Positions 46,936 through 58,424 of a stretch of DNA of 64,000 bases are shown one piece after another. Position 1 is the stretch's first letter. Each line of letters opens with the position of its first letter. The notes under the pieces were generated by a model. It searched no databases. It was not told the DNA's origin and saw nothing but the letters and a program-made list of their open reading frames with translations. The stretch comes from Oligella ureolytica DSM 18253 (GTDB taxonomy: Bacteria; Pseudomonadota; Gammaproteobacteria; Burkholderiales; Burkholderiaceae_B): contig NZ_KB892282.1 in assembly GCF_000373745.1 (NCBI RefSeq), positions 1 to 64,000 on the forward strand, read 5' to 3'. The position numbers and the translations under genes were made by a program.

Positions 46936-47804
46936 TCCTCTAAAAATGCGGTTTCATCATTTTCCTTGGGTGGTGTATGCAATAACACGAGGAAGTGTCG
47001 ATGTCGGTCAGGATGCGCACTCGGCTCGGCAATTGCTCTGACAAAGCCTTGAGCACTGTTGGTTTCAATTGAGGTAATTTCACCGATCATCAAGCCGGCC
47101 GGATAATAACCGCCAATCCCACTACTGACCAACTCATCACCTACTTTAATATCTACATCGAGTGATAAATAGCGCACTTCAATTTGTCCGGGCTGACCGC
47201 TTCCAAACACCAACACCCTAATGCCATTTCTTTTAAGTAGAGCGGGAACCGATGTTTTGTCATCAGTCACCAAAGCAGCTTCTGCCGTATTTGGGGCCAC
47301 GCGACGAATCTGCCCGACAATACCACCCTCGGCAATCACCGGCATGCCGGGCTCAATGCCATCCGCGGAACCTTTATTTAAAATGATTGACTCTTTAGAT
47401 GGGTGCGCAGGCGTATACAACACTTCTACCGCAACAGAAGGCACATCCACTGTCGCCTTAACACCCAGCAGACGGCGAAGCTGCACATTTTCCGTTTCCA
47501 TCTGCATGGCGCGCATGTTTAGACGGGCATTTTCGATGCGCGCACTTTCAGTATGCCTAATTTGCTCCTCAGTCTGAGTGACAAACTTTGACCAATCATA
47601 GATGCTGTTAACCACATCTTTAGGCCAGAGCGCAACGCGCTGAAAGGGATACATTAACGTCGACGTAACTCGACGAACCGGCTCCAAAAATGACCAGTTC
47701 GCATCAACAATGATTAACACAATGCATAACAACGCAAGAAAAAACAACTTTACTTCACTTGCTATGCCTTGCCTAAAAAGAGATGGTGACTTTTTGGTCG
47801 ACAT
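46932..47804 (-). CDS. mreC: rod shape-determining protein MreC
   Basis: This 290-residue protein has one N-terminal helix, a coiled-coil stretch (about 75-105) and a beta-rich periplasmic domain with VEVLYTPAHPSKESIILNKG, GMPVIAEGGIVGQI and GYYPAGLMIGEI. It links MreB to the wall machinery. Confidence 0.93.
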   Translation of the reverse strand: MSTKKSPSLFRQGIASEVKLFFLALLCIVLIIVDANWSFLEPVRRVTSTLMYPFQRVALWPKDVVNSIYDWSKFVTQTEEQIRHTESARIENARLNMRAMQMETENVQLRRLLGVKATVDVPSVAVEVLYTPAHPSKESIILNKGSADGIEPGMPVIAEGGIVGQIRRVAPNTAEAALVTDDKTSVPALLKRNGIRVLVFGSGQPGQIEVRYLSLDVDIKVGDELVSSGIGGYYPAGLMIGEITSIETNSAQGFVRAIAEPSAHPDRHRHFLVLLHTPPKENDETAFLEE

Positions 47805-47935
47805 TAAGATAATCGCAAAAAATTAGAAGCAAATGCTACGCTTCGATATCAGCGATAGTCCCACATGTCCTACTTATGATCTCGAAGCGCTAGAAGTGAT
47901 GGCTGGCCAACGTAAACTAATAACTAATCAAATAA

Positions 47936-49269
<1,334 letters not shown>

Positions 49270-50163
49270 CTAACTAAAGTCATTGGATAAAATCCACTCG
49301 CTGAACTGCTGTAATGTTGGACTACTTGCCAAGCGCCTTGGGTAAATCAAATAATAATTACGCGGACTTGGGATCGGTTCTCCCACAGCAACTAGACTAC
49401 CCTGCTGTAACTCATCACGGACAAACTGTTCAGGCACAATCCCTAAGCCGATCCCGACACTCACCGCCTGAATTAAATGCGCAGTCACCTCAAAACTCGG
49501 CCCCAAGCTGATTTGTCGATGGTCTAAACCATAGTGACTAAACCAGTCACTCCAAGCAGAAGGATGGCTCGACACAGATAGCAACAAAGAACCTGTCGCA
49601 TAGTCCGGAGCCATTACCTCACTCGTACTCTCTCGCTTATTTGCAACGGCAACCAAATACTCTTTGGCTATCAGATGACTCATTAATTCCGGAGCTGATG
49701 GTTTAGCTCGACTGACGATAATCGCTGCGTCAATATCTTCTGCATTAAAATCTATTTGCCCGATACGTGACTGAATATTGATCGTCGCACTGGGGTAGAG
49801 TTCATAAAAAGCATGCAGATTAGGCAAAACCCATTTAGAGGCAAAGGTCGGCAAAATAGCCAAACTTAGCGATCCCGCCCCTCGTGCTTTGGACATCACT
49901 TGCAGCGTCGCCCCACGAATTTTATCTAAGGCCTCATGCACTGTGGCCGCATATTGCTCTCCCAAATCAGTCAAGCGTACAGAACGCCCAACTCGTTCAA
50001 ACAAAGTAACATCAAGATGCGCCTCTAACTGACGTATCTGACGACTAATCGCGCTTTGGCTCAAAGATAACTCCTCGGCCGCTCTGACAAAGCTTTGATG
50101 ACGCGCTGCCGACTCAAAGATCAGCAACAACGACATGGATGGAGTGAGATGACGATAATTCAT
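49270..50163 (-). CDS. LysR-family transcriptional regulator (GcvA-like)
   Basis: This 297-residue regulator has an N-terminal winged helix (FVRAAEELSLSQSAISRQIRQLE) and a periplasmic-binding-like effector domain. The MNYRHLTPS start is chosen by family alignment over a longer frame. It is divergent from the ydiJ-like gene with about 110 bases between, the usual layout for a LysR controlling its neighbour. The effector may be a 2-hydroxy acid; this is inference. Confidence 0.85.
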   Translation of the reverse strand: MNYRHLTPSMSLLLIFESAARHQSFVRAAEELSLSQSAISRQIRQLEAHLDVTLFERVGRSVRLTDLGEQYAATVHEALDKIRGATLQVMSKARGAGSLSLAILPTFASKWVLPNLHAFYELYPSATINIQSRIGQIDFNAEDIDAAIIVSRAKPSAPELMSHLIAKEYLVAVANKRESTSEVMAPDYATGSLLLSVSSHPSAWSDWFSHYGLDHRQISLGPSFEVTAHLIQAVSVGIGLGIVPEQFVRDELQQGSLVAVGEPIPSPRNYYLIYPRRLASSPTLQQFSEWILSNDFS

Positions 50164-50274
50164 GAGTTTTATGCAAGTATTGATAACAATAAAATCAATT
50201 GTCCTTGACACAACGCTGGACGGATAATAGAAGATAGGCAATTCATTAACTATTATACAAGAGTTAAAGACACC

Positions 50275-53200
50275 ATGAAATCAGAAAAAATCACTCAAAA
50301 CTATAAAGACTTTCTAAAAGAGCTGGCAAAAACCGGGTTTGCAGGCGACATTCGCATTGACACAGCAAGCCGAGTCGTCATGTCAACAGACAACTCCATT
50401 TATCAATCCACACCACAAGCCGTGTTACATCCTAAGAACACGCAAGACGTTCAGCATATTATGCAACTGCTGGCAAAGCCACGCTTTCGCGACATTATCG
50501 TTACGCCACGAGGTGGAGGAACCGGGACGAATGGACAGTCATTAACACATGGTATTTTGGTTGACCTGTCTACTCATATGAATCAAATCCTCGAAATAAA
50601 CCCGGAGGAGCAGTGGGTTAGAGTACAAACAGGTGTCGTTAAAGACCAACTGAATGCCGCCCTAAAACCTTATGGCTTGTTTTTTGCACCGGAACTCTCA
50701 ACCTCAAACCGAGCAACGATTGGCGGAATGATCAACACCGACGCCAGCGGCCAAGGCAGTTGCGTTTATGGCAAAACCCGCGACCATGTGCTGGAACTGG
50801 ACATGGTCACCTTAGGTGGACATCGCTTTAACAGCAAGGCTATCGACCCCAACCAACTTAAGCAGCTCACAAACAAAGAAGATCATGTGGCGACTTACTA
50901 TCAAGCCGCACATGACATCAGCACCCAATATGCCCAACTCATTGAGGACAGCTTCCCCAAGTTAAATCGCTGCCTGACGGGGTATGATTTAGCTCATTTA
51001 TGGGAAGACAGCACGGACCCCATCGCGGATACTAAATTATTTAATCTTAATAGCATTCTCTGTGGTTCAGAGGGTTCCTTAGGCTTCATGACGGAGGCCA
51101 AGCTCAATGTACTACCCATCCCTCTGCATAGTGCGTTGGTTAATATCCAATACCCTGATTTTATGGCCGCACTGCGCGATGCCAGAGCACTCATTGAGCA
51201 CCAACCATTGTCTATTGAGACCGTTGACTCAACTGTCTTAAAACTGGCGCAAGAAGATTTTATCTGGAGTCAGGTCGAAGAATTTTTCCCGCAAAAAGGC
51301 AATAAACAGGCGCTAGGCATTAACCTTGTTGAATTTAGCGGTAACAATCAAACAGAAGTAGCCGACAAGGTCAAAGAATTTACTCAGTTCCTAGAACAAG
51401 ACCAACAGCTACGCTCCGGTTACACCATCGCTTATGGTCGTGAAGCGATACAAAGAGTTTACGCGATGCGCAAGCGTTCTGTCGGTCTCCTAGGCAATAT
51501 GCAGGGTGAGGCTAGACCTCAGCCGTTTGTCGAAGACACCGTCGTGCCACCGGAGCATCTAGCTGATTTTATTGAAGAATTCCGTCAACTCCTGGATGAG
51601 CATAACTTAAAATATGGTATGTTTGGTCACGTTGATGCCGGCGTCCTACACGTGCGCCCGGCACTCGACATGAAAAACACAGCAGACAGCGAACTCATCA
51701 AAACCATCACCGATCAGGTGGTCAGTCTTACCCATAAGTACGGCGGTTTACTCTGGGGGGAGCACGGTAAAGGGCTGCGTTCTGAATATGCGCCGACCTT
51801 TTTTGGCAAACTATACCCAGCGCTACAAACCATTAAAGCGGCCTTTGACCCATACAACCAATTAAACCCCGGAAAAATCGCTACCCCACCGGCACCGGAA
51901 TATAAACTGTTAAAAGTCAATGAAATCAGCTTCCGTGGACATAAAGATCGCTTGATTCCAAAAAACGAATGGCTTGATTATGGTTCAACCATGCACTGTA
52001 ATGGTAACGGAGCCTGTTTTAACTACGAGCTAGATGATGAGATGTGCCCATCTTGGAAAGCCACTCGTGACCGTGTGCACTCTCCCAAAGGTCGTGCCAG
52101 TCTGATGAAAGATTGGTTATACAAAAGCGCCGTGGCAAAAACCCCTGAAGAAAAAGAACAGCTTAAGGAGTTCAGTCACGAGGTTTACAAGGCCATGTCC
52201 GGTTGCTTATCCTGTAAATCCTGTGTTGGCCAATGCCCAATCAAAGTAGATATTCCTGATTCACGATCCCGCTTTTTTGAGGTGTACCATCAAAGCCATC
52301 GCCGCCCCTTGCGGGATCACGTCATTGCCAACTTAGAATTACTAACTCCTGTCATGGCTAAATTCGGCTCCCTTTATAATCGCCTAATACAACAGCAATG
52401 GGTGTCAGGTCTTATCAAAAACCACCTAAAACTGGTACACCTACCTAAAATGGCCAAGGCTTCGACCGATCATATTAAAAAAACGCCGGTCGTACGCCCT
52501 GAGGAGGTGCTTAATTGGACCCCACAAAAGCTAGCGACCTCCGTGTTAATTATTCAAGATGCCTTTACTCGCTATTTTGACTCATCCGTCTTGGATGACT
52601 TTATTCAACTTATCAAGTATTTAGGCTACGAACCTCACTTGCTGCCTTACTTTGCAAATGGTAAAGCACTGCAAGTACTCGGCTTCCGAGATCGATTTAG
52701 CCGACAAGCAATAAAAAACGCAAATAAGCTTAGCGCCCTAAATAAACTGGAACAGCTCAAAATCGTTGGCATGGATCCTGCTTTAACATTAACCTATCGA
52801 CAAGAGTACCAGAAAGTACCCGGCATCAAAGTCATGCCTAATATTTTGCTGCCGCAAGAGTGGTTAGAGCCGATTTTAAAAGCCAAGGGCAAGATGACCA
52901 TCACCAACCCTAACGACGCTGTGAATGTGCAGTTTTTTGGTCACTGTACCGAGAAAACCAATGCGCCGGCAAGTCACGCCTTATGGACGTCGATTTTTGA
53001 CTCGGTGGGTTTAAAAGTCGATGCTCAAAAAACGGGCTGCTGTGGTATGTCAGGTCTGTATGGTCATGAAACGGCCAATGCCGAGGTGTCATCTAAAATT
53101 TACGATCTCTCGTGGCGCCATAAAATTGAAACGGCTCAACACAGCGACACGCCGACAGAGATCATGGCTTCAGGCTACTCTTGTAGAAGTCAATGCTCTA

Positions 53201-53277
53201 TTCAATCAAATGCAGAGGTCAAGCACCCGGTGCAGATTTTATTGCAGCACCTTAAGCAGCAGGGTCATGCTTTTTGA
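50275..53277 (+). CDS. ydiJ: FAD and Fe-S dependent 2-hydroxyacid dehydrogenase, YdiJ-like
   Basis: This is a 1000-residue fusion. Its N-terminal FAD-binding domain has TPRGGGTGTNGQSLTHGI and STSNRATIGGMINTDASG. An FAD-oxidase C-terminal domain follows (HVDAGVLHVRP, GEHGKGLRSEY), then a Fe-S region (CNGNGACFNYE, CLSCKSCVGQCPIKVDI) and a CCG-type domain (TGCCGMSGLYGHE). It matches E. coli YdiJ, reported as a D-2-hydroxyglutarate dehydrogenase. It is a single gene controlled probably by the divergent LysR protein. Confidence 0.88.
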   Translation: MKSEKITQNYKDFLKELAKTGFAGDIRIDTASRVVMSTDNSIYQSTPQAVLHPKNTQDVQHIMQLLAKPRFRDIIVTPRGGGTGTNGQSLTHGILVDLSTHMNQILEINPEEQWVRVQTGVVKDQLNAALKPYGLFFAPELSTSNRATIGGMINTDASGQGSCVYGKTRDHVLELDMVTLGGHRFNSKAIDPNQLKQLTNKEDHVATYYQAAHDISTQYAQLIEDSFPKLNRCLTGYDLAHLWEDSTDPIADTKLFNLNSILCGSEGSLGFMTEAKLNVLPIPLHSALVNIQYPDFMAALRDARALIEHQPLSIETVDSTVLKLAQEDFIWSQVEEFFPQKGNKQALGINLVEFSGNNQTEVADKVKEFTQFLEQDQQLRSGYTIAYGREAIQRVYAMRKRSVGLLGNMQGEARPQPFVEDTVVPPEHLADFIEEFRQLLDEHNLKYGMFGHVDAGVLHVRPALDMKNTADSELIKTITDQVVSLTHKYGGLLWGEHGKGLRSEYAPTFFGKLYPALQTIKAAFDPYNQLNPGKIATPPAPEYKLLKVNEISFRGHKDRLIPKNEWLDYGSTMHCNGNGACFNYELDDEMCPSWKATRDRVHSPKGRASLMKDWLYKSAVAKTPEEKEQLKEFSHEVYKAMSGCLSCKSCVGQCPIKVDIPDSRSRFFEVYHQSHRRPLRDHVIANLELLTPVMAKFGSLYNRLIQQQWVSGLIKNHLKLVHLPKMAKASTDHIKKTPVVRPEEVLNWTPQKLATSVLIIQDAFTRYFDSSVLDDFIQLIKYLGYEPHLLPYFANGKALQVLGFRDRFSRQAIKNANKLSALNKLEQLKIVGMDPALTLTYRQEYQKVPGIKVMPNILLPQEWLEPILKAKGKMTITNPNDAVNVQFFGHCTEKTNAPASHALWTSIFDSVGLKVDAQKTGCCGMSGLYGHETANAEVSSKIYDLSWRHKIETAQHSDTPTEIMASGYSCRSQCSIQSNAEVKHPVQILLQHLKQQGHAF

Positions 53278-53444
53278 TAGACTTAAAAAGCAATGCCAAT
53301 ATTGCTCTACTTAGCAGTACAAATAAGCCGGAGATATCTTATAATGAAAAGTTCTGATTTATAATCGATGGGTTATCAGCATCGATCCGGCGAATTCTCT
53401 ACGCACAGATTGAGCTACCCCACAAATACTTTCTAAAACAATCT

Positions 53445-53753
53445 ATGTCTTTATCCAATCAAGATATTAAACGCATTGCTAATTTAGCGGCAATTAAGAT
53501 TTCAGATGAGGAATCAAGCCAGTACGAAGCTGAGATCAACTCATTATTGACGATTTTTAACAGCCTAAAAAGCATTGACACTGAGGGCGTTGAGCCTTTA
53601 ACTCATCCACTCGCCATGCTTGAAGAGGTGCAGCTGCGTCTACGTGATGATGTAGTGACCGAGACTGATACACCGGAGCACCGCGATCAGCTAATGAGTA
53701 ATGCGCCGGCCAGCACTGAGGGCGTTTTCTTAGTCCCCAAAGTTATTGAATAA
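53445..53753 (+). CDS. gatC: Asp-tRNA(Asn)/Glu-tRNA(Gln) amidotransferase subunit C
   Basis: This 102-residue small subunit has IKRIANLAAIKISDEE, then VEPLTHPLAML and LRDDVV. It stabilises GatA and starts the gatCAB operon. Presence of the complex means the organism charges Gln-tRNA and/or Asn-tRNA by transamidation. Confidence 0.94.
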   Translation: MSLSNQDIKRIANLAAIKISDEESSQYEAEINSLLTIFNSLKSIDTEGVEPLTHPLAMLEEVQLRLRDDVVTETDTPEHRDQLMSNAPASTEGVFLVPKVIE

Positions 53754-53768
53754 TTTATTGAGTCAAGC

Positions 53769-55280
53769 ATGTCATTTCCTACTATTGCCGATTTAAACAA
53801 AGCACTAGCCAACAAAGAAGTCAGTGCCGTTGAATTAGCTCAAGAAGCGCTTAAAAAAGCAGCCGATCTAAAAGAGCTAAATGCTTTTATTGATATTAAT
53901 GAAGAACTAAGCCTCAAACAGGCTCGCACTGCTGACGAGCTAATCGCCGCCGGCAAAGCAAATTACCTTACCGGCATTCCTCTAGCCCATAAAGACAACT
54001 ACGTTACCACCGGCTGGAAAACCACCGCCGCCAGCAAAATGCTGGAAAACTATGTTAGCCCATTTGACGCCTCTGTCGTTGATGACTTACGCAATGCAGG
54101 TACCGTCAACATCGGCAAGCTTAACCTGGACGAGTTCGCCATGGGCTCCAGCAACGAGACCTCTTTTTTCGGTGCCGCCCTAAACCCTTGGGACAAATCT
54201 AAAATCCCGGGTGGCTCATCCGGTGGTTCAGCCATTGCTGTTGCAGCCGGCATTGTGCCTTTTGCAACCGCTAGCGACTCCGGTGGGTCTATTCGCCAAC
54301 CTTCTGCCTTGTGTGGTGTTACCGGCATTAAAGGCACGTATGGCTCTATTTCGCGTTGGGGTATGATTGCATACGCATCCAGCATGGATCAGGCCGGTTT
54401 AATTGCCCGCAATGCCGATGATTTAGTGGCAGGCTTAGACCTTATCAGTCATTTCGATGAGCGTGATTCTAATAGTGCAACGCACTGCTTTGGAGCACCA
54501 AACACGAGTGGGCGAGTAAAAGCCCAGTATGATGCTAAGCGAGCAGAGCTTGATGCAGCAGGCGCAACGCCTTTAAGCGGTTTACGTGTTGGCGTACCAA
54601 GTGAATACCAAAGTGATGAATTAAGCGCTGACGCTGACGCGGCTATCCAAAGTGCGATTAAGCAGCTGGAAGCGTTGGGGGCAACGATTGTAGAAATCAG
54701 CCTCCCGCATACGGCGGATTGTATTCCAACCTATTATATTTTAGCGCCGGCTGAAGCTTCTTCTAACCTCTCACGCTTTGATGGCGTGCGCTTTGGTCAC
54801 CGCACGGCTGAACCGGTAGATAATATCGGTGAGTTAATCGCCCTCTCCCGTGCTGAAGCATTTGGTGATGAAGTACGTCGCCGTATGTTTATCGGTACAT
54901 ATGCCTTAACTGAAGGCTACTATGATGCTCTTTATGTCAAAGCGCAACGTGTCCGCCGTTTAATTGCTGACGACTTTAAGCGCGCCTTTGCTGAGCAATG
55001 TGACGTTATCGTCGGTCCGGTTACCCCAAGTACCGCACGTACGCTAGGCGACAACAAGGACCTAAAAACCGAGTGGCTTAATGACATTTTCACCCTCAGT
55101 GTGAACTTAGCCGGTCTACCTGCCATGTCCTTACCTTGCGGTTTCAGTAACGATGCTAAACCTTTACCAATTGGTTTACAGCTTATCGGCAATTATTTTA
55201 ATGAGGGTCAGTTGTTAGCGATTGCCGATCGTTTCCAACAACACACAGACTGGCATACACGCAAACCGACGGAAGTATAA
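53769..55280 (+). CDS. gatA: Asp-tRNA(Asn)/Glu-tRNA(Gln) amidotransferase subunit A
   Basis: This is a 503-residue amidase that supplies ammonia from glutamine. The Ser-cisSer-Lys triad is visible: Lys in LAHKDNYVT, and serines in the GGSSGGSA and [11 protein letters not shown] motifs. Length is normal. It lies 15 bases after gatC and two bases before gatB. Confidence 0.96.
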   Translation: MSFPTIADLNKALANKEVSAVELAQEALKKAADLKELNAFIDINEELSLKQARTADELIAAGKANYLTGIPLAHKDNYVTTGWKTTAASKMLENYVSPFDASVVDDLRNAGTVNIGKLNLDEFAMGSSNETSFFGAALNPWDKSKIPGGSSGGSAIAVAAGIVPFATASDSGGSIRQPSALCGVTGIKGTYGSISRWGMIAYASSMDQAGLIARNADDLVAGLDLISHFDERDSNSATHCFGAPNTSGRVKAQYDAKRAELDAAGATPLSGLRVGVPSEYQSDELSADADAAIQSAIKQLEALGATIVEISLPHTADCIPTYYILAPAEASSNLSRFDGVRFGHRTAEPVDNIGELIALSRAEAFGDEVRRRMFIGTYALTEGYYDALYVKAQRVRRLIADDFKRAFAEQCDVIVGPVTPSTARTLGDNKDLKTEWLNDIFTLSVNLAGLPAMSLPCGFSNDAKPLPIGLQLIGNYFNEGQLLAIADRFQQHTDWHTRKPTEV

Positions 55281-55282
55281 AA

Positions 55283-56737
55283 ATGAAATGGGAAATTGTT
55301 ATCGGTCTAGAAACGCATGTACAGCTCTCGACCGCTTCTAAAATATTTTCCGGCAGCAGTACGGCTGTCGGCGCAGAACCGAATACGCATACATGCGCTA
55401 CTGACTTAGCATTACCCGGCACCTTACCGGTAATGAATCGCAACGCAGTACACAAGGCAATCCAATTCGGTTTAGCAATCAACGCACACGTCGCTGAATT
55501 CTCTCAGTTTGAACGTAAGCATTATTTCTATCCGGACTTACCGAAAAACTACCAGACATCTCAACTTGAGCACCCGATTGTCAGCGGTGGTCAGATTAGT
55601 TTTATGGTCGGAGACGAGCTAAAAACGCTCAATCTCACACGTGCTCACCTTGAGGAAGACGCCGGTAAGTCTTTACACGACAACTACCACTTTGAAGATG
55701 GCGGTTCAGCGACCGGTATTGACTTAAACCGTACCGGCACCCCACTACTCGAGGTTGTGACTGAGCCTGAGCTACATTCGGCTGCTGAGGCAGTAGCCTA
55801 TGCCCGCGCCTTACATAGCTTAGTGGTATGGCTTGGCGTTTGTGATGGTAACTTGCAAGAAGGTAACTTCCGCTGTGATGCTAACGTTTCTATTCGTCCT
55901 GCCGGCCAAAAGGAATTAGGCACACGCACGGAGATCAAAAACGTGAACTCTTTCCGTTTCTTAGAGCGTGCCATTCTTTATGAAGTTGAACGTCAAATCG
56001 AGGTACTGGAAGATGGCGGTACCATTGTCCAAGAAACCCGTCTTTATGATGACGTCAATGACGAAACTCGCAGTATGCGCACCAAAGAGGACGCTCAGGA
56101 CTACCGCTACTTCCCTTGCCCTGATTTACCTCCATTGATCGTCAGCAAAGAGTGGATTGAAGAAGTACGCCAATCAATGCCTGAACTACCTGATGCCTGC
56201 CGCGCACGTTATGAGTCTCAGCTTGGTTTATCCGCTTATGACGCAGCACAAATGACGGTCAATCGTGAAACTGCTGATTACTTTGAAGCTGTCTTGGCTC
56301 TTTCCAAAGCCGACAATGCAAAAGTTATCGCCAACTGGATTATGGGTGACGTCAACGCTACCCTCAATAGCTCCGGTCTGGAAATCACTGACATTCCGGT
56401 CACACCGGCAGGCTTAGCAAAGTTAGTTGAGCGAATCACTGACGGCACAATTTCTCACAAAGCCGCACGCGACGTTTTCCAAGCGCTTTGGGCCGGAAAA
56501 AACGAGGCAGATGTGGATAAAATCATTGAAGCCAAAGGCCTTAAGCAAATCAGTGACACGGGTGCTCTCGAAGCCTTAGTTGATTCGGTCATGGCTGCCA
56601 ATGCCGACATCGTCGAAGAGTTCCGCTCAGGCAAAGAAAAAGCCTTTAACTCATTAGTCGGTAGAGTAATGCGCGAAGCCAAAGGCAAGGCAAATCCTGC
56701 TCAAGTCAACGAGATTTTGAAAAAGAAATTAAGTTAA
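55283..56737 (+). CDS. gatB: Asp-tRNA(Asn)/Glu-tRNA(Gln) amidotransferase subunit B
   Basis: This 484-residue subunit binds the tRNA and activates its aminoacyl group. Signatures are [11 protein letters not shown], the [15 protein letters not shown] block, [17 protein letters not shown] and a C-terminal YqeY-type tail. It ends the gatCAB operon. The terminator behind it is part of the duplicated 82-base repeat. Confidence 0.97.
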   Translation: MKWEIVIGLETHVQLSTASKIFSGSSTAVGAEPNTHTCATDLALPGTLPVMNRNAVHKAIQFGLAINAHVAEFSQFERKHYFYPDLPKNYQTSQLEHPIVSGGQISFMVGDELKTLNLTRAHLEEDAGKSLHDNYHFEDGGSATGIDLNRTGTPLLEVVTEPELHSAAEAVAYARALHSLVVWLGVCDGNLQEGNFRCDANVSIRPAGQKELGTRTEIKNVNSFRFLERAILYEVERQIEVLEDGGTIVQETRLYDDVNDETRSMRTKEDAQDYRYFPCPDLPPLIVSKEWIEEVRQSMPELPDACRARYESQLGLSAYDAAQMTVNRETADYFEAVLALSKADNAKVIANWIMGDVNATLNSSGLEITDIPVTPAGLAKLVERITDGTISHKAARDVFQALWAGKNEADVDKIIEAKGLKQISDTGALEALVDSVMAANADIVEEFRSGKEKAFNSLVGRVMREAKGKANPAQVNEILKKKLS

Positions 56738-56750
56738 TTTGACTGCTAAA

Positions 56751-56832
56751 GCTTTTCAAGCATAAATACAAAAACGGGGTTCTGAGTGATTGTCACCAGA
56801 ACCCCGTTTTATCGTTTTATATGGCTGTGAGA
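56751..56832. repeat. 82-bp direct repeat, left copy, flanking the R-M cassette
   Basis: This stretch is identical, base for base in my comparison, to 59786-59867. It includes a bidirectional terminator hairpin (56771-56810). The left copy follows gatB; the right copy precedes pyrE. Together they frame the methyltransferase and endonuclease genes. Confidence 0.95.
56771..56810. terminator. bidirectional terminator, left copy (gatB / methyltransferase)
   Basis: Arms AAAACGGGGTTCTG/CAGAACCCCGTTTT form a strong hairpin with A and T flanks between two convergent genes. Confidence 0.9.
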
Positions 56833-56846
56833 AAAATGGCTTTTTG

Positions 56847-58220
56847 TTAAGCAGATTTAGCCATAGTATTCTGTTTTTTCACCTGCATAATCCTCGGCTT
56901 TATAAATTTGGCAATAGCGGAAAACATTGGTGATACCACTGAGTTTCCAAATTGTTTGTAGGCTTGGGTATCTGATACCGGAATTTTAAATTCACTGCCT
57001 TGAGGAGAACTTAAGCCCATTAAACGGGAACATTCAAGCGGCGTTAAACGACGAGGACGTTTTGCCATATTTGCTTCGTTTTCAAAATCTTTACTAAAGT
57101 CCCATCCGCGATCAATCAATATTTCAGAGCCATCTTTGTGGTATCTTGCAGATAAGGTACGTGCACGCTCATCTGGACCAACCAATCCGTAGCCGAACCC
57201 GTTTCCTTTGGCTCTGTGCTTTTCTGCATAATTGAATAAATATTTCCAAAGGTTGGGGGTCAATATGTATTTATCATCAACCTTATCCGCATCCTCTAAG
57301 ATATCGCCTAGCACAGGAGATGTGGTTGGTTTAGGCAGGTCTTTGAGACTAAATCCATTGTGGATATTGAGGTCTTTACGGAATCCTATCAATACTATAC
57401 GTTCACGATTTTGTGGCACCCAGTGTGAGCCGTTAATAATCTTCGGATCATTAGGCCCTGTATGTTCAGCATCTGCCACTTCATACCCAAGCTCAGTAAG
57501 TGTCTCAATAATTACTTTGAATGTTTTTCCTCGGTCATGACTCTTCAGGTTTTTAACATTTTCTAAAACAAAAGCAATTGGTTTTTTAGCTGCAATAATT
57601 CTAGCCACATCAAAAAACAAAGTGCCCTGAGTTGAGCATTCAAACCCGTGTTTAGCTCCTAGAGAATTTTTCTTTGACACGCCGGCTAGTGAGAAAGGTT
57701 GACATGGAAAACCAGCAAGCAGTATGTCATGATTAGGTACGTTGATATCTATGTGTTTATATGCTTCTTCTTCAGAAATGCTTGAATCCATACTCAAAGT
57801 GATATCGCGTATATCTTCATTGAAGGTGTGAAAAGCGTGATCGCAAGCAAAATTAGCCTTGTATGTTCTGCGAGCAAACTTATCCCACTCACTACTAAAA
57901 ACACAGTAGCCATTTTGCTCTTCAAAACCTTTTCTAATACCGCCAATTCCAGCAAATAAATCGATAAAGGTAAAGTCACAATCTTCTAAACTCACTTTAG
58001 GTTTGGGAAGTAGTTCTTCTAAGTAGTCATACTCCAACTTGCTTAGTTTAGGCGCAGCTTTACCCTTAAGCCATCGGTTGATAGTCTCTCGTGTCCAATT
58101 ACTGTTTGGTTGCTTATTAAGGTAATCTGCTAGGAATTGTTGATCATAGATAGATGATAGCTCTTTAATCAACTCATAATCTGTTGGGTATAGATCTAGA
58201 CCTAACTGAGGTTCATTCAT
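56847..58220 (-). CDS. DNA (cytosine-5) methyltransferase, Dcm/M.EcoRII-like
   Basis: This 457-residue type II methyltransferase has SAM motif [11 protein letters not shown] (85-94), catalytic [11 protein letters not shown] (Cys173), [10 protein letters not shown] (motif VI), [11 protein letters not shown] (VIII) and [10 protein letters not shown] (X). The match to E. coli Dcm, including the VSKKNSLG and [12 protein letters not shown] stretches, is close, so CCWGG is the likely target. The N-terminal 75 residues resemble Dcm's helix-turn-helix region. The ATG at 58220 is preferred, with GGAG eight bases ahead. The endonuclease is divergent. Confidence 0.9.
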   Translation of the reverse strand: MNEPQLGLDLYPTDYELIKELSSIYDQQFLADYLNKQPNSNWTRETINRWLKGKAAPKLSKLEYDYLEELLPKPKVSLEDCDFTFIDLFAGIGGIRKGFEEQNGYCVFSSEWDKFARRTYKANFACDHAFHTFNEDIRDITLSMDSSISEEEAYKHIDINVPNHDILLAGFPCQPFSLAGVSKKNSLGAKHGFECSTQGTLFFDVARIIAAKKPIAFVLENVKNLKSHDRGKTFKVIIETLTELGYEVADAEHTGPNDPKIINGSHWVPQNRERIVLIGFRKDLNIHNGFSLKDLPKPTTSPVLGDILEDADKVDDKYILTPNLWKYLFNYAEKHRAKGNGFGYGLVGPDERARTLSARYHKDGSEILIDRGWDFSKDFENEANMAKRPRRLTPLECSRLMGLSSPQGSEFKIPVSDTQAYKQFGNSVVSPMFSAIAKFIKPRIMQVKKQNTMAKSA

Positions 58221-58301
58221 ACATTTTACTCCATCCACTGGGTCAATTTAGTGACATCTTATCACGAAACTGACACAATCATTCTTAATTAAATGACTAT
58301 T

Positions 58302-58316
58302 TACTACTTTGTAGTA
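58302..58316. promoter_or_regulatory. palindrome in the R-M divergent promoter region
   Basis: TACTACTTTGTAGTA (arms of six bases, three-base centre) lies between the two divergent R-M genes. It could be an operator for the methyltransferase acting as its own repressor, as its N-terminal helix-turn-helix region would allow. No controller gene is present. Confidence 0.35.
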
Positions 58317-58424
58317 TTCAGTTTATTGGAGAGGGATTTGAATAGGCAATAATAGGATATGAATGTCCTTGCCATGGGTAAATAATTCTTACCTAATTTG
58401 AAAAATCACTTATGAGGGATAAAG

